Source: Streptomyces sp. NBC_01306 (GTDB taxonomy: Bacteria; Actinomycetota; Actinomycetes; Streptomycetales; Streptomycetaceae). Taken from it: a stretch of 64,000 bases of DNA. The stretch is taken from contig NZ_JAPEPC010000001.1 of assembly GCF_026340465.1 (NCBI RefSeq), positions 5,996,001 through 6,060,000 on the forward strand, read 5' to 3'. The notes beneath the pieces were generated by a model. That model did not search any database. It worked only from the letters and a program-made list of their open reading frames with translations, and was not told where the DNA came from. Below, one piece after another: positions 49,192 to 58,184 of the stretch; within the stretch, counting starts at the first letter, position 1; each line of letters begins with the position of its first letter. Made by a program: the position numbers and the translations under genes.

Positions 49192-51795
49192 ATGGGGGTA
49201 CCTCGGGGGACAATAAGTGGGGCTGGAGTGCCGGAACTCGTAGTTGAACTGAATGGCAGGATCTGGACGCTCGATCCGTCCAGGTCGTACACCCTCGGCC
49301 GTGATCCGCAGGGAGACCTGCCGATCGACGACGCCAGGGTCTCGTGGCGACACGCCACTATCAGCTGGGGAGGCCGTGGTTGGGTCATCGAGGACCATGG
49401 CTCGACCAACGGCACGTTTGCGCAGGGGCAGCGGATCCAGCAGCTGGAGATCGGCCCCGGTTCGGCGGTGCACCTCGGCAACGCGGCCGACGGCCCGCTG
49501 CTGAGCCTGTCCGCCGCAGCGCCGGCCGCGCAGGCACAGGCGCCGATGCAGGCCCAGGCGCCGATGCAGGCCCAGGCGTCCGCGCCGGCGCACGCTCCGC
49601 AGGCCGCCCAGGCGCAGGGACCGGCGTACGCCCCTCCCCAGCAGCAGGGCGCTCCGGCGGGCTGGGCCCCGGCCCAGCAGGCGCCGCAGAACGCGGCCCC
49701 GCAGGGCTGGCAGCAGCAGGGCCAGGTGCCTCAGCAGGGCGGTCCGGAGGGCGGGGGCGCGGGGGCCCCGCCGGCGTACGGCGACCGCAGCCCGACCACC
49801 TTCCACCAGCTGGCGCTCGGCCGGGTGATGCGCATCGGCCGTGCGCTGGAGAACGAACTGGTCGTCTCCGACCTCCAGGTCTCCCGTAACCACGCCGAGT
49901 TCGTCGCGACACCGGACGGCCGCTTCGAGATCCGGGACCTCGGATCCCACAACGGCACCTACATCAACGGCCAGCCGATGGCCAAGTCCGGAACGGCCCT
50001 GATCGGCCCGAACGACATCGTCGGCGTCGGCCACTCGACCTTCCGGCTGGTCGGCGACCGCCTGGAGGAGTTCGTCGACACCGGCGAGGTCTCCTTCTCC
50101 GCCCGCCACCTCACGGTGACGGTCGACGGGGGCAAGGACATCCTCAAGGACGTCTCGTTCGGCGTCCCGGAGAAGTCGCTCATCGCGGTCATCGGCCCGT
50201 CGGGCTCCGGGAAGTCCACCCTGCTCAAGGCGCTCACCGGCTACCGGCCCGCCAACCGCGGGGATGTCCTCTACGACAACAGGAATCTGTACAAGCAGTT
50301 CGCAGAGCTGCGCCAGCGCATCGGGCTGGTCCCGCAGGACGACATCCTGCACAAGGAGCTCACGGTCCGTAAGGCGATGAAGTACGCGGCCAAGCTGCGC
50401 TTCCCCGCCGACACCACCGAGGCGGAGCGCTCCTCGCGCATCGACGAGGTGCTGCGCGAGCTGAAGCTGGACATCCACAAGGAGAAGAGGGTCGCCTCCC
50501 TCTCCGGTGGCCAGCGCAAGCGCGTATCGGTCGCACTCGAACTGCTGACCAAGCCGTCGCTGATCTTCCTGGACGAGCCGACGTCGGGGCTCGACCCGGG
50601 CATGGACCGCGATGTCATGCAGCTGCTGCGCGGCCTCGCCGACGACGGCCGTACGGTCCTCGTCGTCACGCACTCCGTCGCCGAGCTCGCCATCTGCGAC
50701 AAGCTCCTGGTGATGGCGCCCGGCGGCTCGGTCGCGTACTTCGGACCGCCCGAGGAGGCGCTGAACTTCTTCGGCTACAGCAGCTGGGCCGATGTCTTCT
50801 CGGCCTTCGAGAACTACCGCGACTACGACTGGGCGGGGCGCTGGCGCGGTTCGCAGCACTACCAGATGTACGCGGCGGACATCGACTCGGTCGCGGTGCA
50901 GTCGGTCGACATGCCGTCCGCCCAGTCCATGAAGCCGCCGAAGCCGCAGGCCTGGGGTTCCCAGCTGCTCACCCTGATGAGGCGCTATGTGTCGGTGATC
51001 GTGTCCGACCGGGGCTTCATGGCGCTCTCCCTGCTGCTGCCCGCGGTGCTGGGTACGGTCGGCGCGCTGATCCCCGCGGACTACGGACTCGGCCTCGGCC
51101 CGGCGGCAGGGCGCTTCAGCAACGGCGACGGCGCGGTGATCCTGCTGATCCTCGCGGTGGGTGCCTGCTTCGCCGGGGCGGCCAACTCCGTACGAGAGCT
51201 GATCAAGGAACGGGTGATCTACGAACGGGAGCGGGCCACCGGCCTCTCGCGTTCCGCCTATCTGATGTCCAAGGTGATCGTGCTCGGTCTGATCACCCTG
51301 GTTCAGGGCGCCATCATCGGCGGCATCGGCTTCGGGATGAAGAAGGCGCCGGCCGAGGGCCTGATCTTCTCGACCTCCACCCGGCTGGAGATGACCCTGC
51401 CGATCATGGCGCTCGGCCTCACCTCGATGATGATCGGCCTGATCATCTCGTCGCTGGTGAAGACCTCCGAGAAGACCATGCCGCTCCTCGTCATGTTCGC
51501 CATCACCCAGGTCGTCTTCACGGGCTGTCTGTTCACCTTGAACGGCGCCGCGGGGATCAACCAGTTCTCGTTCCTGATGCCCGCCCGCTGGGCGGTCGCC
51601 GCCGCGGGCGCCACCGCGTCGCTGAACGTCCTGCTGCCCAACAAGAAGGACCTGGCCAGCACCGACCCGCTCTGGGACCACACCCTCGGTACCTGGGTGA
51701 TGGACATGGGGATCCTGCTCGCCATCGGCGTGATCTGCGGCGTCATGGTGGCGCGGCTGCTGCGCCGGCACGAGCCCGAGGTCATGCGCAAGTAG
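49192..51795 (+). CDS. FHA-FHA-ABC transporter fusion (Rv1747-like)
   Basis: The protein of about 867 residues has FHA1 (about 13-105, with GRDPQGDL..SWRHA and STNGTF) and a Gln/Ala/Pro-rich linker with AQAPMQ repeats (about 110-200). FHA2 (about 205-290, GRALENELVVSDLQVSRNHAEF and SHNGTYING) leads into an ABC ATPase (Walker A GPSGSGKST at about 334, signature LSGGQ, LFLDEPTSGLDPG-type Walker B) and six C-terminal membrane helices. This is the layout of mycobacterial Rv1747, which is controlled by Ser/Thr kinases through its FHA domains. It is probably an exporter. Alternative starts are ATG 49165 and GTG 49228. Confidence 0.92.
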   Translation: MGVPRGTISGAGVPELVVELNGRIWTLDPSRSYTLGRDPQGDLPIDDARVSWRHATISWGGRGWVIEDHGSTNGTFAQGQRIQQLEIGPGSAVHLGNAADGPLLSLSAAAPAAQAQAPMQAQAPMQAQASAPAHAPQAAQAQGPAYAPPQQQGAPAGWAPAQQAPQNAAPQGWQQQGQVPQQGGPEGGGAGAPPAYGDRSPTTFHQLALGRVMRIGRALENELVVSDLQVSRNHAEFVATPDGRFEIRDLGSHNGTYINGQPMAKSGTALIGPNDIVGVGHSTFRLVGDRLEEFVDTGEVSFSARHLTVTVDGGKDILKDVSFGVPEKSLIAVIGPSGSGKSTLLKALTGYRPANRGDVLYDNRNLYKQFAELRQRIGLVPQDDILHKELTVRKAMKYAAKLRFPADTTEAERSSRIDEVLRELKLDIHKEKRVASLSGGQRKRVSVALELLTKPSLIFLDEPTSGLDPGMDRDVMQLLRGLADDGRTVLVVTHSVAELAICDKLLVMAPGGSVAYFGPPEEALNFFGYSSWADVFSAFENYRDYDWAGRWRGSQHYQMYAADIDSVAVQSVDMPSAQSMKPPKPQAWGSQLLTLMRRYVSVIVSDRGFMALSLLLPAVLGTVGALIPADYGLGLGPAAGRFSNGDGAVILLILAVGACFAGAANSVRELIKERVIYERERATGLSRSAYLMSKVIVLGLITLVQGAIIGGIGFGMKKAPAEGLIFSTSTRLEMTLPIMALGLTSMMIGLIISSLVKTSEKTMPLLVMFAITQVVFTGCLFTLNGAAGINQFSFLMPARWAVAAAGATASLNVLLPNKKDLASTDPLWDHTLGTWVMDMGILLAIGVICGVMVARLLRRHEPEVMRK

Positions 51796-51799
51796 CAGA

Positions 51800-51829
51800 C
51801 CCGCAGTCCCGCAGGCCCGCAGTCCCGCA
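51800..51829. repeat. 14-bp direct repeat after the FHA-ABC gene
   Basis: CCCGCAGTCCCGCA is present at 51800-51813 and again at 51816-51829, immediately after the stop codon and directly before the terminator stem. Confidence 0.8.
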
Positions 51830-51830
51830 A

Positions 51831-51873
51831 CGCCGAAGGGCGGCACCCGCAGTGTGGGTGCCGCCCTTCGGCG
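51831..51873. terminator. Perfect 18-bp bidirectional stem-loop
   Basis: The arm 51831-51848 (CGCCGAAGGGCGGCACCC) is an exact inverted repeat of 51856-51873 around a 7-nt loop. It lies between the FHA-ABC gene and the convergent transglycosylase gene and can terminate both. Confidence 0.9.
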
Positions 51874-51923
51874 TGGTCCGGTGGTGCGCCGGACCATGTG
51901 ACTCCTGCGTGACCAGTGCCGGA

Positions 51924-52667
51924 TCAGTAGGCGCTGTTGACGTTGTCTATCGAGCCGTAGTTCGCGGCGGCGTAGTTCGCGGCGGCGGTGATGTTGGCGA
52001 CCGGGTCGTAGATGTTCGACGACGTGCCGGCGACGTGGTACGCGTCGAACGTCGGCTGGATGGTCTGGAGCAGGCCCTTCGACGGGACACCGTTCTGGGC
52101 GTTGATGTCCCAGTTGTTGATGGCCATCGGGTTGCCGCCGGACTCACGGATGATGTTGCGGTACAGGCCGTTGTACGAGCCGGGGATGTTCTTGGCCTGC
52201 ATGATGGCCAGCGCGTGGCGGATCCAGCCGTCGAGGTTGTTCGCGTAGACGGGCGTGCGGGCGGCGGCGCGGCTGGCGGCGGCCTTGGCCGCCCGCTCCT
52301 TCGCCTTCGCCGCTGCGGCCGCCTTCGCCTTGGCCTTCGCGGCAGCCTCGCTCTTCGCCTTGGCGGCGGCTTCGGCCTTGGCCTTGGCGGCGGCCTTGGC
52401 CTTCGCCGCTGCCTTCGCCTTGGCCGCCGCGGTCTTGGCGGCCTGGTCGGCGTGGGCCTGCTGCGTGTGCAGGCTGGCCTGCACCGCCTTGGTCTGCGAG
52501 GCGAAGGCGACCGGGGCCGCGTCGATCGACGTGTGGGAAGTCTCTGCGGACGCGTTTCCGGGAACAAGCGTGAAGGCGAGTGCGGCGGCGCCGACGGCGG
52601 CCACACCACCGATCGAGTACTTGTGAGTCTTGGTCAGGCGACGAAGGCCATGGCGGTTCTCGGACAT
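51924..52667 (-). CDS. Secreted lytic transglycosylase-like protein (SceD/SLT fold)
   Basis: The 247-residue precursor has a twin-region signal peptide (KYSIGGVAAVGAAALAFTLV, cleavage near NASA-ET at residue 41), a long Ala/Lys helical linker (about 75-140), and a C-terminal domain of about 100 residues. That domain has the catalytic Glu in NIIRESGGNPMAINNWD and SKGLLQTIQPTFDAYHV. It should cleave the glycan strands of peptidoglycan, probably in growth or spore germination. ATG 52667 has GAGGAAC upstream. The Lys-rich linker may hold it to the anionic cell wall. Confidence 0.9.
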   Translation of the reverse strand: MSENRHGLRRLTKTHKYSIGGVAAVGAAALAFTLVPGNASAETSHTSIDAAPVAFASQTKAVQASLHTQQAHADQAAKTAAAKAKAAAKAKAAAKAKAEAAAKAKSEAAAKAKAKAAAAAKAKERAAKAAASRAAARTPVYANNLDGWIRHALAIMQAKNIPGSYNGLYRNIIRESGGNPMAINNWDINAQNGVPSKGLLQTIQPTFDAYHVAGTSSNIYDPVANITAAANYAAANYGSIDNVNSAY

Positions 52668-52944
52668 GCGGGCGTTCCTCTTCGAATAGCGGAAGTCGCG
52701 AGCGCCGGGGGCGGCGGAGCGCCCTGGGGCGGCGACGGGAGCAATTCTTAGCGGCCGCAAAATCTTGTGGCAAAGGTGTGACGTACGATCCTGCTTAGTG
52801 GCGTAGGTGCGCTACTGGAGTGCCGAGTGCCCGCGCTTACCCGGCCCAGGAGCCCCTTAAGCATCAACTAGCGAACCTCGTAAGTGACGTGGGTCCTATG
52901 CGCGGCGTCACACTGTTCGGGCAGTGAATTCACAATGCGTTGCT
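52668..52944 (-). other. 277-bp untranslated region upstream of the transglycosylase gene
   Basis: I see no coding frame. On the minus strand it contains TAGGAC (in CATAGGACCC) as a possible -10, a CACTG...CAGTG dyad at 52912-52925, and AT-richer DNA near 52741-52775. Streptomyces cell-wall hydrolase genes often have long riboswitch leaders (ydaO/c-di-AMP), but I could not match that consensus here. Confidence 0.4.
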
Positions 52945-54027
52945 TCAGCAATGCGGAGCGTTAGGTTCCTCATCCGGAAGGATGAGGTGAACGTCCCCGA
53001 ACTCGTGCCAGAGGTAGAGCGCACGTACCGCCTCCGCATAGCTGCGCTCCAGGGCCTCCCGCCCCGCGACCGCCTCCAGCATCAGCAGATGCGAGGCCTC
53101 CGGCTCGTGCAGCCCGGTCAGCAGCCCGTCCACCACCCGCACCCCGCGGCCGGGCGTGACCACCAGATCCGTCCACCCGGCCAGCGCCCGCACCAGGCCG
53201 TCTGCCTCGTTGCCGCCGGCCGCGGTCTCCAGGGCACGCACCGCTGTCGTCCCCACCGCGATGATCCGCCCACCGCCCGCCCGCGCCGCGTTGACCAGCC
53301 GGGCAGTGGCCGCCGGCACCTCGAACCGTTCGGGATACGGGGTCTCGTGCGCCTCCGCCGACGCCACCCCGGTGTGCAGCACCACCGGCGCGAACTGGAT
53401 CCCCCGGCTCACCAGCTCCGCGACAAGACCGGCGGTGAAGGGCCGCCCGGCACTCGGCATCTCCGCCGAACCCGCCCCGTCCGGCGCCGCCAGCGCGAAC
53501 ACCGTCTGATACGCGGAGAGCGGCTGGTCACGGCGGGTGTACGCGTACCGGATCGGGCGCCCGTGCCGCCGCAGCAGCTCCGGCACTGCGGCCGCCGAAG
53601 GCCGCACCCACCACAACCGGTCCTCACCGGCGGCCAGCGGCTCCTCCCATACGAGCCGTACGCCCTCGGGCAGCCGCACCACCGACCCCGCCGGGCCGCC
53701 CGCGCACCGCCGGGTACTCCCGCCCGGCACCGGCTCCCGCAGCTCCACCGCCCACCGGCCGTCGTCCCCACGGGCCGAGAAGTGCACCACGACACGGGCC
53801 CCGGAAGAGGCTGTCCCGTCCACCGCGGCGGGCAGCGTCCGTGAGGTGTTCACCACCAGTACGTCCCCCGCCCGCAGCTGCCCCGGCAGCTCCCGGAAGG
53901 CGTGGTGGGAGACAGCGGTGCCGCGCGACACCATCAGCCGTACGTCGTCCCGCCCCCGGCCGCGCTCCTCGGCGGGCACCACCGCCGGCCGCCCGTCGGG
54001 GACCCGCAGCGCCTGCCGCGCACTCAT
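52945..54027 (-). CDS. QueA-like SAM:tRNA ribosyltransferase-isomerase homologue
   Basis: The 360-residue protein follows the QueA fold: DVRLMVSRG...FRELPGQLRAGDVLVVNTSRTLPA at the start, then MPSAGRPFTAGLVAELVSRGIQFAPVVLHTG, and IIAVGTTAVRALETAA near the end. QueA makes epoxyqueuosine in tRNA. Here the canonical LHFT histidine is replaced (GRPFT) and the following loop is short, so it is a divergent paralogue. No queC, queD, queE, queF or tgt gene is in the window. The start overlaps the SDR stop (ATGA). Confidence 0.85.
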   Translation of the reverse strand: MSARQALRVPDGRPAVVPAEERGRGRDDVRLMVSRGTAVSHHAFRELPGQLRAGDVLVVNTSRTLPAAVDGTASSGARVVVHFSARGDDGRWAVELREPVPGGSTRRCAGGPAGSVVRLPEGVRLVWEEPLAAGEDRLWWVRPSAAAVPELLRRHGRPIRYAYTRRDQPLSAYQTVFALAAPDGAGSAEMPSAGRPFTAGLVAELVSRGIQFAPVVLHTGVASAEAHETPYPERFEVPAATARLVNAARAGGGRIIAVGTTAVRALETAAGGNEADGLVRALAGWTDLVVTPGRGVRVVDGLLTGLHEPEASHLLMLEAVAGREALERSYAEAVRALYLWHEFGDVHLILPDEEPNAPHC

Positions 54028-54725
54028 CGCACCTCACCCACCAGCAGCGCGGGGGCCGAGTACCGCCCGCTCACCGGCCGCTCGTCGAGCAGCCGAAGAA
54101 ACGCCGGGACCACCTCCGAAGGCGCGGGCCTCTCCTCCTCGTCACCGGGCACCGCGGCCGCGTACAGATCGGTACGCATGTCACCCGGGTCCACCGCCCA
54201 CACCCGCAGCCCCGGCTCCTCGGCCGCGAGCACCGCCGACAGCTGGTCCAGCGCGGCTTTCGACGCCCCGTATCCGCCCCAGGTCGGGTACGCCTCGACA
54301 GCGGCGTCCGAACTCACCGTGACCACCGCCCCCGCACCGGACGCCCGCAGCAGCGGCAGCGCCTCCTGCACCAGACCGAGCGCGGCCACCACATTGGTCT
54401 CCAGTGCCGCCCGCAGCCCGTCGGGCGTCAGCTCCTCCAGACGCACGAGCGGCTCGGCGCCCAGCGCGCTCGCATTGCTGACCAGCAGATCGAGCCCGCC
54501 GAGACCGCGCGCCGCATCGGCCAGCCGGCTCCGGTGCGCCGCGTCGCCGACGTCCCCCGCCACCGCCACCACCCGCGTGCCGTACTCCGCGAGCTCCCGC
54601 GCCGCCCCGTCCAGAACCTCCGGTGTCCTCGCATCGATGACCAGGTCCCAGCCCCGCCCCGCGAGTCCCGCGGCGAGCGCCCGGCCCAGCCCCTTCGATC
54701 CTCCCGTGATGACTGCTACCGCCAT
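54024..54725 (-). CDS. Short-chain dehydrogenase/reductase
   Basis: The 233-residue SDR has GGSKGLGRA (8-16), NASALGAEP, catalytic Ser in VTVSSDAAVEAYPTWG and YGASK, so the tetrad is intact. The ATG at 54725 has AAGAGGGAC upstream; longer frames run into the next gene's promoter. It is coupled to the QueA-like gene through a 4-bp overlap, and this pairing is the only clue to function. The substrate is unknown. Confidence 0.9.
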   Translation of the reverse strand: MAVAVITGGSKGLGRALAAGLAGRGWDLVIDARTPEVLDGAARELAEYGTRVVAVAGDVGDAAHRSRLADAARGLGGLDLLVSNASALGAEPLVRLEELTPDGLRAALETNVVAALGLVQEALPLLRASGAGAVVTVSSDAAVEAYPTWGGYGASKAALDQLSAVLAAEEPGLRVWAVDPGDMRTDLYAAAVPGDEEERPAPSEVVPAFLRLLDERPVSGRYSAPALLVGEVR

Positions 54726-54979
54726 GGCACGTCCCTCTTCTTCCCGTAGTCCCGCAGCTCTTCCGGTCAGCCCGTCGCTTCGTGCCGCCGACTTCGGGCC
54801 GCCAACTTCGTGCCGCCAACGTAGGAACGCGCCCCCGCTCGGCGCCTCGGCCGCGGGACGCAGGGACCAGGGCACTTCGGAGTAGTCCCGATGTCCCGGG
54901 TGAGCTGGTCCCCAAGGACCGGGACGGAGCCCGTCCGCAGCCCGATACGGCCCGCCCGGCCCGCCGGTACGGTGTGGCC

Positions 54980-56131
54980 ATGTCCCATCGACCCGCTTCC
55001 GGCCTGTCCGCGGTGAGCACCGCGCTGCTCGCGATGAGCAGGCACCTGGAGGTCCGCGACGTCCTCAAGACGATCGTGGTCTCCGCCCGCGAACTGCTGG
55101 ACGCCGAGTACGCCGCGCTCGGGGTCCCCGACGACCACGGCGGCTTCGCCCAGTTCGTGGTCGACGGGGTCAGTGACGCCCAGTGGAAGGCCATCGGCCC
55201 GCTCCCGCGCCAGCACGGCATCCTCGCCGCGATGCTGCACGACGAGAAGCCCCAGCGCCTCGACGACGTACGCGAGGACCCCCGCTTCGGCGGCTGGCCG
55301 TCCACGCACCCCGAGATGTCGGACTTCCTCGGCCTGCCCGTCCGCGACGGCGACGAGACGATCGCCGCGCTCTTCCTCGCCAACAAGCGGTGTCCCAGGC
55401 CCACCGGCCGCTGCGGGTTCACCGAGGAGGACGAGGAGCTCCTGACGATCCTCGCCCAGCACGCCGCCATCGCCCTCACCAACGCCCGCCTCTACGAGCG
55501 GAGCCGCGAGCTCACCATCGCCGAGGAACGCACCCGGCTGGCGCACGAACTCCACGACGCCGTCAGCCAGAAACTCTTCTCCCTGCGGCTCACGGCCCAG
55601 GCCGCCGCCACCCTGGTGGACCGCGACCCGGCCCGCGCCAAGGGCGAGCTCCAGCAGGTCGCCGACCTCGCGGCCGAGGCCGCCGACGAACTCCGCGCCG
55701 CCGTCGTGGAGCTGCGCCCCGCCGCCCTCGACGAGGACGGTCTGATCCCCACGCTCCGGACGCACATCCAGGTCCTCGACCGCGCGCACACCCCGCACGT
55801 CACCTTCCGGAGCGGGCAGGTGCGGGCGCTCCCCGCCGCCCAGGAGGAGGCGCTGCTGCGGGTGGCCCAGGAGGCGCTGCACAACGCCCTGCGCCACTCG
55901 GGCGCCGGACGGATCGATGTCGTACTGGAGAGCCGGCGGGCCCGGCCCGGCGCGGTCCTGCGGATCACCGATGACGGCGCCGGATTCGAGCCGTCGGCCG
56001 TACGGCGGGCCGGCCGGCACCTCGGCCTGGTCTCCATGCGGGACCGCGCGAGCGGCGTCGGAGGCAGGCTCAGGGTGGAATCGGCGCCCGGAGAGGGCGC
56101 CACGATCGAGATGGAGGTGCCCGGTGGCTGA
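54980..56131 (+). CDS. GAF-domain sensor histidine kinase (NarL-type partner)
   Basis: The 383-residue cytoplasmic kinase has a GAF domain (about 15-165), a HisKA_3 dimerisation segment with the phospho-acceptor His in ERTRLAHELHDAVSQKLFSL (about 191), and a HATPase with DDGAGFEP and GLVSMRDRA. No membrane helix is present, so it senses an intracellular signal through GAF. The start at ATG 54980 has TACGGT 6 nt upstream, so a leaderless message is possible. Its stop overlaps the response regulator start, and chpE follows. Confidence 0.92.
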   Translation: MSHRPASGLSAVSTALLAMSRHLEVRDVLKTIVVSARELLDAEYAALGVPDDHGGFAQFVVDGVSDAQWKAIGPLPRQHGILAAMLHDEKPQRLDDVREDPRFGGWPSTHPEMSDFLGLPVRDGDETIAALFLANKRCPRPTGRCGFTEEDEELLTILAQHAAIALTNARLYERSRELTIAEERTRLAHELHDAVSQKLFSLRLTAQAAATLVDRDPARAKGELQQVADLAAEAADELRAAVVELRPAALDEDGLIPTLRTHIQVLDRAHTPHVTFRSGQVRALPAAQEEALLRVAQEALHNALRHSGAGRIDVVLESRRARPGAVLRITDDGAGFEPSAVRRAGRHLGLVSMRDRASGVGGRLRVESAPGEGATIEMEVPGG

Positions 56132-56783
56132 CACCGCACCCAGGCCGAAGGCGGCCATCCGCGTCCTGCTCGTCGACGACCACCAGGTGGTCAGGCGGGG
56201 CCTGCGCACCTTTCTGGAGATCCAGGACGACATCGAGGTCGTGGGCGAGGCACCGGACGGTGAGCAGGGGGTGGCCGCCGCCGAGGAGCTGCGCCCCGAC
56301 ATCGTCCTGATGGACATCAAGATGCCGGGCATGGACGGTATCGAGGCGCTGCGCAGGCTCAGGGAGCTGGCCAATCCGGCGAGGGTGCTGGTGGTCACCA
56401 GCTTCACCGAGCAGCGCACCGTGGTTCCCGCCCTGCGCGCGGGTGCGTCGGGCTATGTGTACAAGGACGTCGACCCGGAGGCGCTGGCCGACGCGATCCG
56501 CTCGGTCCACGCCGGGCACGTCCTGCTCCAGCCCGAAGTGGCCGGGGCGCTGCTCTCCCCGGAGCCGGGTGGCGGCCAGGGGAGGGGCACCGCGCTCACC
56601 GAGCGGGAACGCGAGGTGCTGGGGCTGATCGCCGACGGACGCTCCAACCGGGAGATCGCGCGAGCACTGGTCCTCTCCGAGAAGACCGTCAAGACGCATG
56701 TGTCGAACATCCTGATGAAACTGGACCTCGCCGACCGGACCCAGGCGGCGCTCTGGGCGGTACGGAACGGGGCGGCGGGCTGA
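56124..56783 (+). CDS. NarL/LuxR family response regulator
   Basis: The 219-residue regulator has a receiver domain (VLLVDDHQVVRRG, phospho-Asp in VLMDIKMPGMDG at about residue 63, Lys in GYVYKDV) and a C-terminal LuxR HTH (LTEREREVLGLIADGRSNREIARALVLSEKTVKTHVSNIL). GTG 56124 overlaps the kinase gene by 8 bp, so the pair is coupled. The target genes are not deducible, though chpE lies 145 bp downstream in the same direction. Confidence 0.95.
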   Translation: MADTAPRPKAAIRVLLVDDHQVVRRGLRTFLEIQDDIEVVGEAPDGEQGVAAAEELRPDIVLMDIKMPGMDGIEALRRLRELANPARVLVVTSFTEQRTVVPALRAGASGYVYKDVDPEALADAIRSVHAGHVLLQPEVAGALLSPEPGGGQGRGTALTEREREVLGLIADGRSNREIARALVLSEKTVKTHVSNILMKLDLADRTQAALWAVRNGAAG

Positions 56784-56928
56784 GCGGAGGCTTGAGCGGA
56801 CCGTCATATTCCGGTGTGAGATTCATACCGTCGGGTGTAAGTCACCCACATGGCGTATCCGGATGGCCCCTCCGCCGTTCTCCATGCGTGCTGCGGCGCC
56901 GGCCGCAGCCAGCTAGGAGGATCCTGAA

Positions 56929-57168
56929 ATGAAGAACCTGAAGAAGGCCGCTGCCATCACCCTCGTCGCCGGTGGCGTCCTCGCCGCCGGAGCCGGTGCG
57001 GCGTCCGCCGCCTCGCACGCGGCCGGTGCGGCGACCAACTCGCCCGGCGTCGTCTCCGGCAACGTGGTGCAGGCCCCGGTGCACGTCCCGGTGAACGCCG
57101 TCGGCAACACCGTCTCCGTCATCGGCGTCCTGAACCCGGCCTTCGCCAACCACGGCATCAACGGCTGA
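56929..57168 (+). CDS. chpE: Short chaplin, ChpE-like (cysteine-free)
   Basis: The 79-residue precursor has a signal peptide (KKAAAITLVAGGVLAAGAGAAS, cleavage near residue 27) and one chaplin domain: NSPGVVSGNVVQAPVHVPVNAVGNTVSVIG followed by NPAFAN. It lacks the two cysteines found in most chaplins, which is the known trait of ChpE. Chaplins assemble into amyloid-like hydrophobic films on aerial hyphae and spores. AGGAGGATCC precedes ATG 56929. I take the name from the missing cysteines and the position next to this two-component pair. Confidence 0.9.
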   Translation: MKNLKKAAAITLVAGGVLAAGAGAASAASHAAGAATNSPGVVSGNVVQAPVHVPVNAVGNTVSVIGVLNPAFANHGING

Positions 57169-57189
57169 CCGCACATCGGTCACCGGCCG

Positions 57190-57239
57190 ACGGCCCCTCG
57201 GACACCGTGCCCCCTCAGGCGCTGTGCCCGGGGGGCCGT
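57190..57239. terminator. Stem-loop after chpE
   Basis: ACGGCCCC (57190-57197) can pair with GGGGCCGT (57232-57239) across a 34-nt loop that has some inner pairing. It is the likely end of the chpE transcript. The stretch to 57370 holds no other gene I can support. Confidence 0.45.
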
Positions 57240-57370
57240 TCGTCCCGACGGCGCAGGTTCTTTCCGCCGCAGTCTTCTTCGGGGCCGCCCGCATCGCCGC
57301 TCGTGGCCTCCGAGGCGCGAGGGCGGAAGGGGGCCGGCCGGTTGCAGGAGCGCCCTCGTCGAAGCCCCCG

Positions 57371-58159
57371 TCAGCCGCGCCGCTCCCGCTCCTCCACGTA
57401 CGCGTTGTACGCCGCCACCTGCGCCCGCCGGGCCACCCGCTCCACCGGCCGCAGCGCATTCCCCCGCGCCGCCATCTCCGATGCGCTCACCGCGCCGCCC
57501 GGCCCGTGCTCGTACGCCACCGAGACCAGCAGCCCGACCCGCCGCGCCAGTTCGAGCACCCGGACCGCGCGCGCCGGATACCCCGGCGCGAGCAGCTCCC
57601 CGGCCCCCGCTTCCGCCCGGGCCCGGTACGCGTCGATCGCCGCCTCGGCAGCAGGCCCGCCGCCCGCCACATCGAGACCCGAGAGCACCGCGGTCGCCTC
57701 CCGCAGCCCCTCCGCCAGCTCCCGCTCCGCCTCACCGAGCGAGGGCACGTCGGCCGGCGGCGCCTCGCGGACCGGCAGGCAGTGCCAGACCACCTCCCGG
57801 TGCAGATCGCCCTCCGGGCCCGCCTCGTACAGCTCGGGCACCAGCCCCAGCGGTACGCCGAAGGCGGTGACCGCCTCCTCCGCCTCCAGCGCCCGCGCGT
57901 TGAACTCCGGCGGCCCGCTGAGACCCAGCGGATGTCCCGCTGTGGGCATCGCCACCCGGTAGCCGGTGGCGCCGAGCGATCTCAGCCGCCCCAGCGCCAG
58001 CGTGAGCCCGACGGGCCCCGCCTCGCCCGGCAGCCCCTCCACCCGGTGCACAGCGTCCTCGCCCACGATGGCGAGTGCGGCGTCATCCGGCGATACAATT
58101 CCGGCCAACAGGGCATTTCCCCATGCGGCCAGCCGTCCTGAGCGTGGTTCCGTGAACAT
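57371..58159 (-). CDS. Conserved hypothetical protein, 262 aa
   Basis: The protein starts MFTEPRSGRLAAWGNALLAGIVSPDDAALAIVGEDAVHRV and is conserved in actinobacteria by my recollection, but I know no function. It has no signal peptide or membrane helix. On the minus strand TACGCT lies 6 nt before the ATG at 58159, suggesting leaderless transcription; the longer frame upstream crosses the palindromic element. Convergent with chpE. Confidence 0.8.
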   Translation of the reverse strand: MFTEPRSGRLAAWGNALLAGIVSPDDAALAIVGEDAVHRVEGLPGEAGPVGLTLALGRLRSLGATGYRVAMPTAGHPLGLSGPPEFNARALEAEEAVTAFGVPLGLVPELYEAGPEGDLHREVVWHCLPVREAPPADVPSLGEAERELAEGLREATAVLSGLDVAGGGPAAEAAIDAYRARAEAGAGELLAPGYPARAVRVLELARRVGLLVSVAYEHGPGGAVSASEMAARGNALRPVERVARRAQVAAYNAYVEERERRG

Positions 58160-58184
58160 GGACCCAGCGTAGGGACTGGACCTG

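Noticed and set aside
48955..51897. N-terminal extension making serB 1390 codons long
   Set aside because: The extension is antisense to the FHA-ABC gene; SerB homology begins at the ATG at 48954.
52668..52944. ydaO (c-di-AMP) riboswitch before the transglycosylase gene
   Set aside because: I looked for the conserved GGGGAACC-type core on the minus strand and did not find a convincing match; recorded only as an untranslated region.
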